From Acidimicrobiaceae bacterium (GTDB taxonomy: Bacteria; Actinomycetota; Acidimicrobiia; Acidimicrobiales; UBA8592): a DNA stretch of 44,661 bases. Location of the stretch: assembly GCA_002724825.1 (NCBI GenBank), contig PBPU01000032.1:12319-56979 (forward strand). The letters run 5' to 3'. The stretch's first letter is position 1, and every line of letters starts with the position of its first letter. Below are positions 1 through 8,166 of this stretch, piece by piece. A model generated the notes under the pieces. It worked only from the letters and a program-made list of their open reading frames with translations, did not search any database and was not told the origin of the DNA. A program made the position numbers and the translations under genes.

Positions 1-618
1 TTTGACGTTTCTGATAAGACAGACCCCCGCGAAACGGCAACATGGACAATGAATGACGCTAATTCACCAGCTGAATCGGACCACCGGGCCTTCCAGATTT
101 ACGGGCAGACAATAATACTTCCCGTACAAAGCTGGTCAGGAAACTTTAACGGAGCTGTGCTCCTTGAGGTAGGCGAAGGAAAGATTTCATATGTAGGTGA
201 AATCACCCATGAAACCGAATCGACGGAGCCAGTAAGTGACTGCCGTGAACTCACAGCTAACGAATTTGAAGGAACAGAAATCGAATTCTGGATCGAAAAT
301 GCTGGCAGCTACTACCAACTCTGCAGCGCTACCGACACTGGAGGCTATGGGGAGGACTCTTGGTGCGAATCAATTCCGCTATCTGAACTAGATAATTGGT
401 TCGGTCGAGAAAGTGAAGAAATCAGTACAGTTCTTCTAGAAATTGGAGCTGTAGATGGTGACCGTATTGAAGAATGCTGGGTACAGCCTTTCGATTGGAA
501 TTTGCAGATCCAACGAAGCCTCATAATTAACGATGTTCTTTGGACTATGAGTTGGGGACAACTCCAATCGAACTTACTTGACGGGCTTGAAACTACATCA
601 GTAGTCCCTATTGATTAG
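1..618 (+). CDS. Secreted beta-propeller protein, C-terminal fragment
   Basis: The frame is open from base 1, so the gene begins upstream and only about 205 C-terminal residues are seen; the internal ATG at 49 is not a credible start. The fragment resembles the end of the secreted C-terminal beta-propeller family (PF09826): it has the FDVSDxxDPRE blade start, a DHRAF motif, a GAVLLEVG strand and a terminal RSLIINDVLWTMS strand like the family's closing blade. Four or five cysteines (DCRE, LCSA, WCES, ECWV) lie in the middle and could form disulphides in an exported protein. The family is extracytoplasmic with no firm biochemical role known. A strong hairpin follows the stop codon by 12 bp. 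Family assignment is from remembered motifs. Confidence 0.72.
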   Translation, partial: FDVSDKTDPRETATWTMNDANSPAESDHRAFQIYGQTIILPVQSWSGNFNGAVLLEVGEGKISYVGEITHETESTEPVSDCRELTANEFEGTEIEFWIENAGSYYQLCSATDTGGYGEDSWCESIPLSELDNWFGRESEEISTVLLEIGAVDGDRIEECWVQPFDWNLQIQRSLIINDVLWTMSWGQLQSNLLDGLETTSVVPID

Positions 619-630
619 AAGAACTTAAAA

Positions 631-660
631 GAGAAGGCGCCACCGAGGTGGCGCCTTCTC
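631..660 (+). terminator. Strong hairpin, likely terminator of the beta-propeller gene
   Basis: A perfect 14-bp GC-rich stem (631-644 with 647-660) has a nominal 2-nt loop and lies 12 bp after the stop at 618. No long T run follows (TCTCTACCCC), so it is an imperfect intrinsic terminator; it could also protect a 3' end or act with the second hairpin just downstream. Confidence 0.65.
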
Positions 661-661
661 T

Positions 662-682
662 ACCCCATCGGTAAAATGGGGT
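662..682 (+). other. Second small hairpin in tandem
   Basis: ACCCCAT at 662-668 pairs with ATGGGGT at 676-682 around a 7-nt loop. It directly follows the strong hairpin, giving two adjacent stem-loops between the beta-propeller gene and the next small gene. Confidence 0.4.
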
Positions 683-758
683 TCAAGGGTTGGAATGCCA
701 TTTTAACGGCTATTCGACCTGTCGCATTGAGCCCAGAACCCTATAAAGTCAGAATGAT

Positions 759-1148
759 ATGAAAATACTTCGCAAACTTATTAAATTCGCAGCTATAGCA
801 GCCGTAATTGCCTTTATCGTGGCGCGATTGCGAAGCCGAGCTGCTGAGGGGGATCAAGACGAAGATGAAGGTGACTTTAGCTGGCCTCCTATAAACCTAA
901 CTGATTCCGAGGAACCTGCTGATACTACGTTGACCGAGCCGACTGATGGAAGTCCTCTGGAGCCGCGAAATTGGTTGACGTGCGATGCTAGTGGCGACTG
1001 CCCTGCTTCACATCCGGTCAAGGCCAAAGACGGCAGTGGCCTATACCATGTGCCCGGAGGTAACGCTTACGAACGCACAATCCCTGACAGGTGCTATACC
1101 TCATCGGAGGATGCTGAATCGGATGGGTACCGTCCCGCTCAACGGTAA
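759..1148 (+). CDS. Small membrane-anchored protein with a C-terminal 'sunset' motif
   Basis: This 129-residue protein has a short basic N-terminus (MKILRKLIK) and one hydrophobic segment at about residues 10-24. A basic stretch (RLRSR) and a long acidic linker follow. The C-terminal 50 residues carry CPASHPVKAK, YHVPGGNAYERT, DRCY and DGYRPAQR. This CPxxxPVK...YHxPGxxxYxRT...C...GYR pattern is found at the C-terminus of many actinobacterial proteins and is annotated as a sunset domain. The role is unknown; two conserved cysteines suggest metal binding or a disulphide. No strong ribosome site precedes the ATG. It converges on serA with a 13-bp gap. Confidence 0.75.
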   Translation: MKILRKLIKFAAIAAVIAFIVARLRSRAAEGDQDEDEGDFSWPPINLTDSEEPADTTLTEPTDGSPLEPRNWLTCDASGDCPASHPVKAKDGSGLYHVPGGNAYERTIPDRCYTSSEDAESDGYRPAQR

Positions 1149-1161
1149 ACGAAAACTGGGA

Positions 1162-2730
1162 TTACAAGTTCAGAACCGAGCACCTCGTTACTCCATCCGT
1201 TTGCATAAGTAGTTCAGCAATATCATTTGGGACTTCATCTTGTGTTGAAATTACCATTAACGCCCCGAGGCCATCCTTACTTCGGCCGACGTTCATATCA
1301 ACAATATTAATTTTCTCTTCACCCAAAATAGTTCCTACTTTCCCTATCACCCCTGGCCGATCATCATTTCGAAGAATAACCATATGCGTGCTTGGCGGCA
1401 TATCAACTGTGTGATCATCAACCATTACTATCCGAGCTTCGCCCTTTAAACCCACAAGCGTTCCTGCTATCGCATGGCCGCCTCCTCGAATAGTGACCGT
1501 GTTGACGTAATCAGCGGATGAAGTAGTGGTTGTCGAACGTATCTGAACGCCATGGTCTTTTGCGACACCGATAGCATTCACATAAGAAATGGGCTGATCG
1601 ACAATTCCCGCAAGAAGTCCTTTAACCGCAGAGAGTTCTGTAATTTTGTTATCGTATCCTCCGATTTCCCCTGCGAATTCTATTTCGACTATCTCAGGGA
1701 GTTCATTCAAAAGCCCAGAGAATATTGCCCCAAGCTGTTCTGCTAGAGGAAGGAAGGGACGAACGGTTTCAGCAGCTTCGGTTGCTGCCACGTTGACGGC
1801 ATGAGGAACAAAATCGCCAAGAAGAGCTAGCTCTACCTGTTCAGCAATTGACTCTCCAGCTTTGTCCTGCGCCTCGGTAGTGCTAGCTCCAAGATGCGGA
1901 GTTACCACTATTTGTGGCAGAGAGAAGAGCGGAGATTCAGTGACCGGTTCATTCTCGAATACGTCGATCGCCGCCCCAGCAATGTTTCCCGTTGTAACCG
2001 CTTCAGCCAAGTCAACCTCGTTAACGATTCCACCTCTAGCAACATTAATTATCCTTAGAGAGGGCTTCGCAAGGGAAAGCAGCTCTGCGTTAATAAGATT
2101 TTCTGTCTCCGGTGTTTTTGCTACATGGATTGTTAAGAAATCCGAAACTTGTATCAGCTCCTCTAAGGACATTAGTTGGACTGACAATTGACGGGCCCTC
2201 TCGGTAGCAACGAATGGGTCATATGCAACAAGATTCATCCCGAAAGCAAGTGCACGCTGAGCCACCAATTTACCAATTCTTCCGAGGCCTATAATACCGA
2301 GAGTTTTATCCGCAAGTTCGACGCCCGTCCATTCATTACGCTCCCATCTTCCACTCTTCAACGCAGAATTTGCTTGCGGAATATTACGCGCTTGGGCAAG
2401 TATCAAAGCAATTGTGTGTTCTGCCGCTGAAAGGATATTTGACTTTGGAGCATTGACAACCATAACTCCTTGCTCGGTAGCCGCATTAACGTCTACGTTG
2501 TCAAGACCAATTCCGGCTCTACCAATTACCAACAACTTCTCACCGTTCTTGATAACTTCCTTCGTGATAGTTGTCGCCGAGCGAATAATCACAGCGTCAG
2601 CATCCCTAACTTCAGCTAACAGGTCCTCTTCAGATAAATTGAGCTTTACATCAACATCATGACCTGCTTCACGTAGCCGCTCGATTCCAGCGTCAGCGAT
2701 TTTCTCAGTTATTAAGACACGTGCCATCAT
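1162..2730 (-). CDS. serA: D-3-phosphoglycerate dehydrogenase SerA (long form with ACT domain)
   Basis: Catalyses NAD-dependent oxidation of 3-phosphoglycerate to 3-phosphohydroxypyruvate, the first step of serine synthesis. The 522 residues match the long type I enzyme. The nucleotide-binding motif GLGRIG is at 148-153; the catalytic Arg is in NVARGG (R232), the Glu in FENEP (E261) and the His in TPHLGAST (H279). An intervening domain (about 320-440) leads into a C-terminal ACT domain (about 449-522, starting HMVILRNDDRPGVIGKVG), the usual serine-sensing module. The protein starts MMARVLITEK; either Met is possible and the second looks like the family start. It is divergent from the amidohydrolase gene. 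serC, the next pathway step, lies about 5.4 kb away on the other strand; serB is not in the window. Confidence 0.96.
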   Translation of the reverse strand: MMARVLITEKIADAGIERLREAGHDVDVKLNLSEEDLLAEVRDADAVIIRSATTITKEVIKNGEKLLVIGRAGIGLDNVDVNAATEQGVMVVNAPKSNILSAAEHTIALILAQARNIPQANSALKSGRWERNEWTGVELADKTLGIIGLGRIGKLVAQRALAFGMNLVAYDPFVATERARQLSVQLMSLEELIQVSDFLTIHVAKTPETENLINAELLSLAKPSLRIINVARGGIVNEVDLAEAVTTGNIAGAAIDVFENEPVTESPLFSLPQIVVTPHLGASTTEAQDKAGESIAEQVELALLGDFVPHAVNVAATEAAETVRPFLPLAEQLGAIFSGLLNELPEIVEIEFAGEIGGYDNKITELSAVKGLLAGIVDQPISYVNAIGVAKDHGVQIRSTTTTSSADYVNTVTIRGGGHAIAGTLVGLKGEARIVMVDDHTVDMPPSTHMVILRNDDRPGVIGKVGTILGEEKINIVDMNVGRSKDGLGALMVISTQDEVPNDIAELLMQTDGVTRCSVLNL

Positions 2731-2804
2731 TCTAATCTAGAAGGTCTTGCACTAATAAGGGCAACAATTTACCTATATGTACTTACAATAAGTATTTGGT
2801 ATAT

Positions 2805-2823
2805 CTGGTGATTTCTTCACCAG
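2805..2823. promoter_or_regulatory. Inverted repeat between divergent serA and amidohydrolase genes
   Basis: CTGGTGA at 2805-2811 and TCACCAG at 2817-2823 form a perfect 7-bp inverted repeat with a 5-nt spacer. It lies in the 119-bp divergent intergenic region, upstream of the GTG start proposed at 2850. A dimeric regulator operator is possible; no regulator can be named. Confidence 0.35.
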
Positions 2824-2836
2824 CACTATTTACAGC

Positions 2837-2842
2837 AAAGGA
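2837..2842 (+). promoter_or_regulatory. Ribosome binding site selecting GTG start at 2850
   Basis: AAAGGA with a 7-nt spacer precedes GTG at 2850. It supports starting the amidohydrolase there rather than at the upstream in-frame TTG at 2796, which has no visible site and would add 18 residues overlapping the inverted repeat. Confidence 0.6.
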
Positions 2843-2849
2843 TAGCGGT

Positions 2850-4031
2850 GTGGCTGACTTGAATTTCAGTGCGTTCGATTGTGATCATCAATATTACGAG
2901 GCCGAAGATGCATTCACTCGCTATATGGACCCTCAGTTAAAAAGTCGCGGGATCCAATGGTCAGAGATAAACGGCAAAAGAAGACTTTTGGTTGGAGGAA
3001 AAATTAATCGCTTCATTCCAAATCCGACGTTTGATCCAATCGCCCAGCCAGGATGTCTAGACGCTTACTTTCGAGGCAGAGTATCGGTCTCAGATATTCG
3101 TGACGCATTTGGAGACCTAGAACCCATTGCTGAACGACCTGAATACCGAGATAAAGACGCTAAGATCAGGAAACTTGACGAGCAAGGAATAGAGGGATGT
3201 TTTCTCTTCCCCACATTAGGGGTTGGGATGGAATCTGCTCTCGAAAACGATATCCCCGCATTAGCAGCAGCCTTTACAGCATTCAATAGATGGCTCCTAG
3301 AAGATTGGGGATTCAATTACAAAGAGCGACTCTTCGCCGCCCCCTATATCACGCTCGCAAATGTAGACAACGCCATCAGAGAACTAGAATTTGCCATAGA
3401 AAATGATGCTCGGCTGATCAATCTGCGAGCTTCTGCCGTAACAACCCACGATGGGAAAAAGAGTCCCGCCGACAAAGTATTTGATCCATTTTGGGAACAA
3501 GTCAACGATTCAGGACTAACTGTGGCCTTTCATGCGGGAGATGCTGCATACGACTTTATGTTTGCCCACTGGGGACTGACCACAGAGTTTGAAGCATTCC
3601 GATACGATCCTCTTAAAAGATTGCTCAACTACTCCAATATCGCAGATACAGTAGCAGCACTAATTGGCGGTGGGTTATTTAACAGATTTCCCAACATACG
3701 TGTCTGCACTATAGAGAATGGCTCAGATTGGGTGAGCGGGCTAGTGAAGCGCTTAGAAAAAGCTTACAAGCAAGCAAGTTATGCATTCCCTTCTGACCCT
3801 GTTGAGCTATTTCGAAACCATATCTGGGTAGCTCCTTACTATGAAGACGACCTTCTAGACCTTCGAGATCTCTTGGGCGTAGATCACATTCTCTTCGGGT
3901 CTGACTTCCCCCATGCTGAAGGACTAGCTGAACCTACCGAATTCATCCACGACCTACAGGGTTTCAATGAACAAGAAATTAAAAAAATCATGTACCTAAA
4001 TGGGAAGAACTTAGTTTCACCCAATGCTTGA
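2850..4031 (+). CDS. Amidohydrolase family protein (amidohydrolase_2 type)
   Basis: A cytosolic TIM-barrel metal-dependent hydrolase or decarboxylase-like protein of about 393 residues (PF04909 superfamily). The N-terminal metal site appears as FDCDHQYYE, replacing the usual DxH with D-H neighbours. Further expected ligands are the His in VAFHAGDA, the ENGSDWV segment and the terminal Asp in LFGSDFPHAEG. Relatives are common in Actinobacteria beside acyl-CoA genes, but the substrate is not predictable. The start was set at GTG 2850 by its ribosome site and because MADLNFSAFDCDH resembles normal N-termini of the family. The next gene, a thioesterase, follows closely on the same strand and may be co-transcribed. 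Confidence 0.85.
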   Translation: MADLNFSAFDCDHQYYEAEDAFTRYMDPQLKSRGIQWSEINGKRRLLVGGKINRFIPNPTFDPIAQPGCLDAYFRGRVSVSDIRDAFGDLEPIAERPEYRDKDAKIRKLDEQGIEGCFLFPTLGVGMESALENDIPALAAAFTAFNRWLLEDWGFNYKERLFAAPYITLANVDNAIRELEFAIENDARLINLRASAVTTHDGKKSPADKVFDPFWEQVNDSGLTVAFHAGDAAYDFMFAHWGLTTEFEAFRYDPLKRLLNYSNIADTVAALIGGGLFNRFPNIRVCTIENGSDWVSGLVKRLEKAYKQASYAFPSDPVELFRNHIWVAPYYEDDLLDLRDLLGVDHILFGSDFPHAEGLAEPTEFIHDLQGFNEQEIKKIMYLNGKNLVSPNA

Positions 4032-4060
4032 AACAGAAAGCAAAGGAAACTGCACTAATA

Positions 4061-4870
4061 ATGTCATTTCAAGATCACATAGCGCTTGAACAAATTACTA
4101 CTGGAGAATACAGCGTAACGATTCATGACAAGTACTGGATAGTCGCAGGCCCTAATGGAGGTTACCTAGCAGCATTATTTGCAAATGCCGGCAACCTCCA
4201 CCTCAATTCTCCAGAGCGACAACTAAGAAGCCTGACAACCCATTTCCTCTTACCCCCAAAATTGGGGGAAGCTAAGATCTCCGTGAAGACAGTCCGCAGT
4301 GGCAGGCTTATCGATTTTCTCAGACTCGAACTAATCCAGAATGACAGAACTTTATTACTGGCAACCGGCGTATGGGGAGCTGCAGGGGAAAGTCCTCCTA
4401 AGCCTCAATTGAAAATTCCTGAAGTCCCTTCTCCAGATGAATGCACTCCTATCGATAAAATCATCGAGCACCCAATTCGACTTCGTGAGCAGTGGGAAAC
4501 GAGATCTGCCATGGGTGCAAAATTAACTCGGGACACCATCGGACAACAGAGGCAAGAAGCAGAGCTTTCATGGTGGATACGCCCTGTGGAACCTACACTC
4601 ACAGGAACTCCTTTGATAGTTGCGATTTCGGATGCTCTACCTCCACCTATTTTTGCTATGTCCCCCCAAATACAATTTGTTCCCACGGTTGACTTAACTG
4701 TTCATATTAGGGCAGAGGTCAGCACTGTCGATTGGCCATCAGCCGAATGGGTACTCGTAAGATTCGCAACCCGCCATATCTCCCATGGATACCTTGAAGA
4801 AGACGGGCAAATATGGCTTCAAGATGGAACGCTTCTAGGAATGAGCAGGCAACTATCAGTTGCTAAGTAG
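4061..4870 (+). CDS. Acyl-CoA thioesterase, double hot-dog fold
   Basis: About 269 residues resembling TesB-like or 4HBT_3 double hot-dog thioesterases, which hydrolyse acyl-CoA to free acid and CoA. The first hot-dog has WIVAGPNGGYLAALFANA, the central-helix region of this family, followed by LRSLTTHFLLPPK. The second half contains SDALPPPIFAM and PTVDLTVHIRAEV, ending in LGMSRQLSVAK, as in actinobacterial members. The ATG at 4061 was preferred to a TTG at 4028 that overlaps the preceding stop; an AAAGGA at 4042-4047 is somewhat far upstream. It is probably co-transcribed with the amidohydrolase 29 bp upstream and converges on the S9 peptidase gene with a 12-bp gap. Confidence 0.82.
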   Translation: MSFQDHIALEQITTGEYSVTIHDKYWIVAGPNGGYLAALFANAGNLHLNSPERQLRSLTTHFLLPPKLGEAKISVKTVRSGRLIDFLRLELIQNDRTLLLATGVWGAAGESPPKPQLKIPEVPSPDECTPIDKIIEHPIRLREQWETRSAMGAKLTRDTIGQQRQEAELSWWIRPVEPTLTGTPLIVAISDALPPPIFAMSPQIQFVPTVDLTVHIRAEVSTVDWPSAEWVLVRFATRHISHGYLEEDGQIWLQDGTLLGMSRQLSVAK

Positions 4871-4882
4871 CTCAATATAGCC

Positions 4883-6817
4883 CTATGAACCCCTTACTAT
4901 TTCAACTGGCTCTATGTCATCAGCAGGTGTAAAACCGAAAATTTGGGAAAAGAATGAGTACTCAGCCTCCAGAGCAGCCACAATATTTTCGGCCTTCCTA
5001 AATCCATGGCCCTCTCCATCAAAGAGAAGATACGAATATGGTATATTTTTTTCTTTTAATGCCGAGACGATATGGTCCGCCTGATTCTGAGGAACCACGG
5101 CATCGTCCGTTCCTTGGAGAATGATCATCGGACGGGTGAATTTTTCTGAATGGTGAATTGGAGAACGTGCAACGTAAGTACTTCGCTCATCTGGGTATGG
5201 GCCTATCAATCGGTCAAGATATCGAGACTCAAATTTATGCGTGTCAAGTGCAAGGGTTTCAAGGTCAGCAACACCATACCTACTAGCCCCTGCAGAGAAA
5301 GTTGAGTGAAATGCTAGAGCTGCGAGGACGGTAAACCCTCCTGCACTTCCTCCTTTAATGGCTAGCCGATTTGGGTCAGCAAGCGCTTCTGTAACGAAGT
5401 ACTCTGCTGCGTCAACGCAATCTTGAACATCTTTTATGCCCCATTCCCCATCCAATTCTTCCATATAGCTGCGACCAAACCCGGTGCTCCCTCGGTAATT
5501 TACATCAACAACCGCCCATCCACGACTAGTCCAGTACCGTAAGCCTAATTGCAATTCGTTCCGCGCCGATCCTGTAGGTCCCCCGTGCGCTAGGACAAGA
5601 AGAGGAGGGGCTTCGTTGTCTGTACCGGCATACTCAGGGTGGGCAGGAGGATAGTAGAGAGCGTATGCCTCTCCCTCATCAGAGGTAGGAAACACATGGA
5701 GTGCCGGAGTCGGCAAAAACTCCTCATGTAATTCGTGAGATTTTGGATGGTGAATTATTTCTTTTTGCGGCGCTGCTTGAATAATTGTGGGGCCAGATTG
5801 GTGAGTTGAGGCCAAAATTATTGGAGAGCCGGATGATGAACATCTAACCGTATGGATGGTCGCCGAGCTATGAACGACTGTGTCTACTGTTTTGCTAATC
5901 AATAAATCACCCTGAGTATTGCGGGCAGCGAGAAAAATTTCTTCGGCATCGGTAATCACATACCTCGATTGTCCAAGGGCCCATAAGGGGCCAGCTATAT
6001 CAAAATCGCCGCCGTATTCAAGAACACTCCCCTCAGGACTAAACCGATACAGGTTTGACCACCCTGACCGGTCACTCAAAAAAAAGAGATTAGTGTCATG
6101 CGACCATTCAGGTTGCAAGATAGATTCATCTACCCCACCCTCAACCTTCTTTGCGTTCGTTACATCTCCATCTTCTAGTCGGCCAACCCACAATTCAGTT
6201 CCGTACCATGGCATAGATGGATGAATCCATTGCACCCATGCGAGAAATTCTCCATCCGGCGAAGGACGAGGAAACGCATAGAAGTCAGCTCCAACAACTA
6301 ATTCCCTTATTCCAAAACTGCCATCGGTCGCTATTGAAACAATTTGATTATCTGGCTCTACCACTACCCCATCATCGAAATGGAAGTGAACTTCTCGGAT
6401 GCACACTATGGAAGCACCATCGTGCATTATCCGTCCATCAGCGAATCTCCATGATTGATGCTCAGGTGGCTCAGGGGTCAGGACCTCGATCTTCCCTTCC
6501 GAAGAAATTCGTCGGATACGTTGATCTCGGAATTCAACGTAATAGAGAAAGGCATTAGCGACAAACCATGCACCACCTCCATATTCATGAACTCTTGAGC
6601 GGACATTTGCATCAGGAGGGGTAACTTCATAAGGCCGCCCGTTTTTAGGGCGAAGCATAATCGCGATCCGACCACCTTCGTCCGGCCTTGATTCTGACCA
6701 CCACACATCTTCTCCATCAACAAAAATATCAATAGCGGTCGAGACACCTTCGACTAGGGAATGAGCGGATATAGGGGAAGGCCAACTGCCGTAGGGAAGT
6801 CTTTTGGAAGACTGCAT
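4883..6817 (-). CDS. S9 family prolyl oligopeptidase / acylaminoacyl-peptidase-like
   Basis: A 644-residue serine peptidase: an N-terminal beta-propeller-like region (about 20-370) followed by an alpha/beta hydrolase domain. The catalytic Ser is in KGGSAGG (S491), the Asp in LQGTDDAVVP (D571 or D572) and the His in DGEGHGF (H604). The HGGPTGS oxyanion loop is at about 411-417. It lacks a signal peptide, so it is probably a cytosolic peptide hydrolase. This layout is typical of S9C dipeptidyl aminopeptidase or acylaminoacyl-peptidase-type enzymes; exact specificity is unknown. It begins 5 bp after the aminotransferase stop and is probably in one operon with it. Confidence 0.92.
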   Translation of the reverse strand: MQSSKRLPYGSWPSPISAHSLVEGVSTAIDIFVDGEDVWWSESRPDEGGRIAIMLRPKNGRPYEVTPPDANVRSRVHEYGGGAWFVANAFLYYVEFRDQRIRRISSEGKIEVLTPEPPEHQSWRFADGRIMHDGASIVCIREVHFHFDDGVVVEPDNQIVSIATDGSFGIRELVVGADFYAFPRPSPDGEFLAWVQWIHPSMPWYGTELWVGRLEDGDVTNAKKVEGGVDESILQPEWSHDTNLFFLSDRSGWSNLYRFSPEGSVLEYGGDFDIAGPLWALGQSRYVITDAEEIFLAARNTQGDLLISKTVDTVVHSSATIHTVRCSSSGSPIILASTHQSGPTIIQAAPQKEIIHHPKSHELHEEFLPTPALHVFPTSDEGEAYALYYPPAHPEYAGTDNEAPPLLVLAHGGPTGSARNELQLGLRYWTSRGWAVVDVNYRGSTGFGRSYMEELDGEWGIKDVQDCVDAAEYFVTEALADPNRLAIKGGSAGGFTVLAALAFHSTFSAGASRYGVADLETLALDTHKFESRYLDRLIGPYPDERSTYVARSPIHHSEKFTRPMIILQGTDDAVVPQNQADHIVSALKEKNIPYSYLLFDGEGHGFRKAENIVAALEAEYSFFSQIFGFTPADDIEPVEIVRGS

Positions 6818-6822
6818 CTCAA

Positions 6823-8025
6823 CTAGCTTTGGAAAAGGTCCATAACTCTTTGGATCCCTTCCTCAAGCTCCTCATCTCCAAGAGCAAATGAGATCCTCGC
6901 GTAACCCGGAGCTCCAAACGCTTCTCCGGGAACTAGAGCCACATGCACCTCCTCCAAAAGTATCTCGGCAAGCTCAAGAGTTGTCTCAGGAGTCCGACCC
7001 CGCAACGACCGACCCAGAACACCTTCAAAACTCGGAAAGGCGTAGAACGCCCCTTGAGGTTCAAGAAGAGAAACCCCTTGAGTTTCGGAAAGCATTGTAA
7101 ATACCACTTGGCGGCGCCTATCGAATGCTTCTCGCATTCTCGCTACATCATCGAGAGGACCAGAAACTGCTGCGAGCGCAGCGCGCTGCGAAACATTTGA
7201 AACGTTTGAAGTTTGGTGCGACTGCAGTGTTGAAGCTGCTTTAGCAATGTCAGGAGGCGCAATTATCCAGCCAACTCGCCAACCCGTCATAGCATAAGTC
7301 TTAGCTACTCCATTAAGAACCACGCATCGATCCTGAATTTCAGGAACAAGAGTAGGCATTGAAAAGTGTTTGCTTTCTCCGTAGACCAAATGCTCATAAA
7401 TTTCATCGGTGATAACCCAAATACCATTATCTGAAGCCCACCTGCCGATTTCCTCTACTTCATCCTTTGGATAAACTACCCCAGTCGGATTTGACGGAGA
7501 ACAAAAGATTAAGGCTTTCGTCCTATCTGTTTTTGCTGCTTCAAGTTGATCCACTGATACACGAAATCCAGATTCTGCAGAAGTGTGAATAACTTTCGTC
7601 ACCGCACCGGCGAGAGCTATTGGCTCTGGATAAGTTGTCCAATATGGAGAGGGAAGTAGAACTTCATCTCCTGCATCAAGGAGGACTTGCATACAGTTAT
7701 ACACGGCATGCTTTCCTCCATTAGTGACTACCACTTGGTCCGGTGCAACTATCAAACCTGAGTCACGTTCAGTTTTTTCAGCTAGCGCTTCTTTAAACTC
7801 TGGCAAACCGCCGGCAGGGCTATACCGGTGATTAACAGGGTCAGAAATTGCTTCTTTTGCTGCCTCCACAATGTGTTCTGGCGTTGGGAAGTCTGGCTCT
7901 CCAGCACCGAACCCTATTACCGGAGCACCAGCCGACTTCAGTTCTTTTGCTTTATTTGTAACAGCGAGCGTGGCAGATGGCGATATAGCCCCAACACGTG
8001 TTGATACACGAGATCGATCAGACAA
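6823..8025 (-). CDS. Aspartate aminotransferase-type PLP enzyme (class I/II)
   Basis: A 400-residue fold-type I aminotransferase of the bacterial aspartate transaminase subgroup; it likely interconverts aspartate and oxaloacetate with 2-oxoglutarate. Seen motifs are GFGAGEPDFPTP near the N-terminus, SPSNPTG (N179), TDEIY (D207, Y210), the PLP lysine in NGVAKTYAMTGWR (K242) and ARISFA near the C-terminus, which carries the substrate carboxylate Arg. The start is TTG at 8025, supported by GGAGG 4 nt upstream. The S9 peptidase follows 5 bp downstream. It is divergent from serC across 141 bp. Other amino-acid specificities within the subgroup are possible. Confidence 0.92.
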   Translation of the reverse strand: MSDRSRVSTRVGAISPSATLAVTNKAKELKSAGAPVIGFGAGEPDFPTPEHIVEAAKEAISDPVNHRYSPAGGLPEFKEALAEKTERDSGLIVAPDQVVVTNGGKHAVYNCMQVLLDAGDEVLLPSPYWTTYPEPIALAGAVTKVIHTSAESGFRVSVDQLEAAKTDRTKALIFCSPSNPTGVVYPKDEVEEIGRWASDNGIWVITDEIYEHLVYGESKHFSMPTLVPEIQDRCVVLNGVAKTYAMTGWRVGWIIAPPDIAKAASTLQSHQTSNVSNVSQRAALAAVSGPLDDVARMREAFDRRRQVVFTMLSETQGVSLLEPQGAFYAFPSFEGVLGRSLRGRTPETTLELAEILLEEVHVALVPGEAFGAPGYARISFALGDEELEEGIQRVMDLFQS

Positions 8026-8029
8026 TTTT

Positions 8030-8034
8030 CCTCC
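8030..8034 (-). promoter_or_regulatory. Ribosome binding site selecting a TTG start
   Basis: GGAGG on the minus strand lies 4 nt before TTG (8025-8023), which starts the aminotransferase at MSDRSRVSTRVG, the expected N-terminus for this family. Confidence 0.7.
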
Positions 8035-8166
8035 GTTAAGTTCAGTTTCACTATCTTGGTATATCTTCAGGACGAATGCAGATCATTTCATTGTTTTGAA
8101 AGAAGTTTTGTTGTTTTTCCTCTTTCACTTCGCCACCTGCCTAGGGAAGCAGAGTAGATTTTTGTT

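Noticed and set aside
4253..4268. CCCCCAAAATTGGGGG palindrome-like site
   Set aside because: It lies within the thioesterase coding sequence (7-bp stem, 2-nt loop) and matches ordinary Pro-Pro-Lys-Leu-Gly codons.
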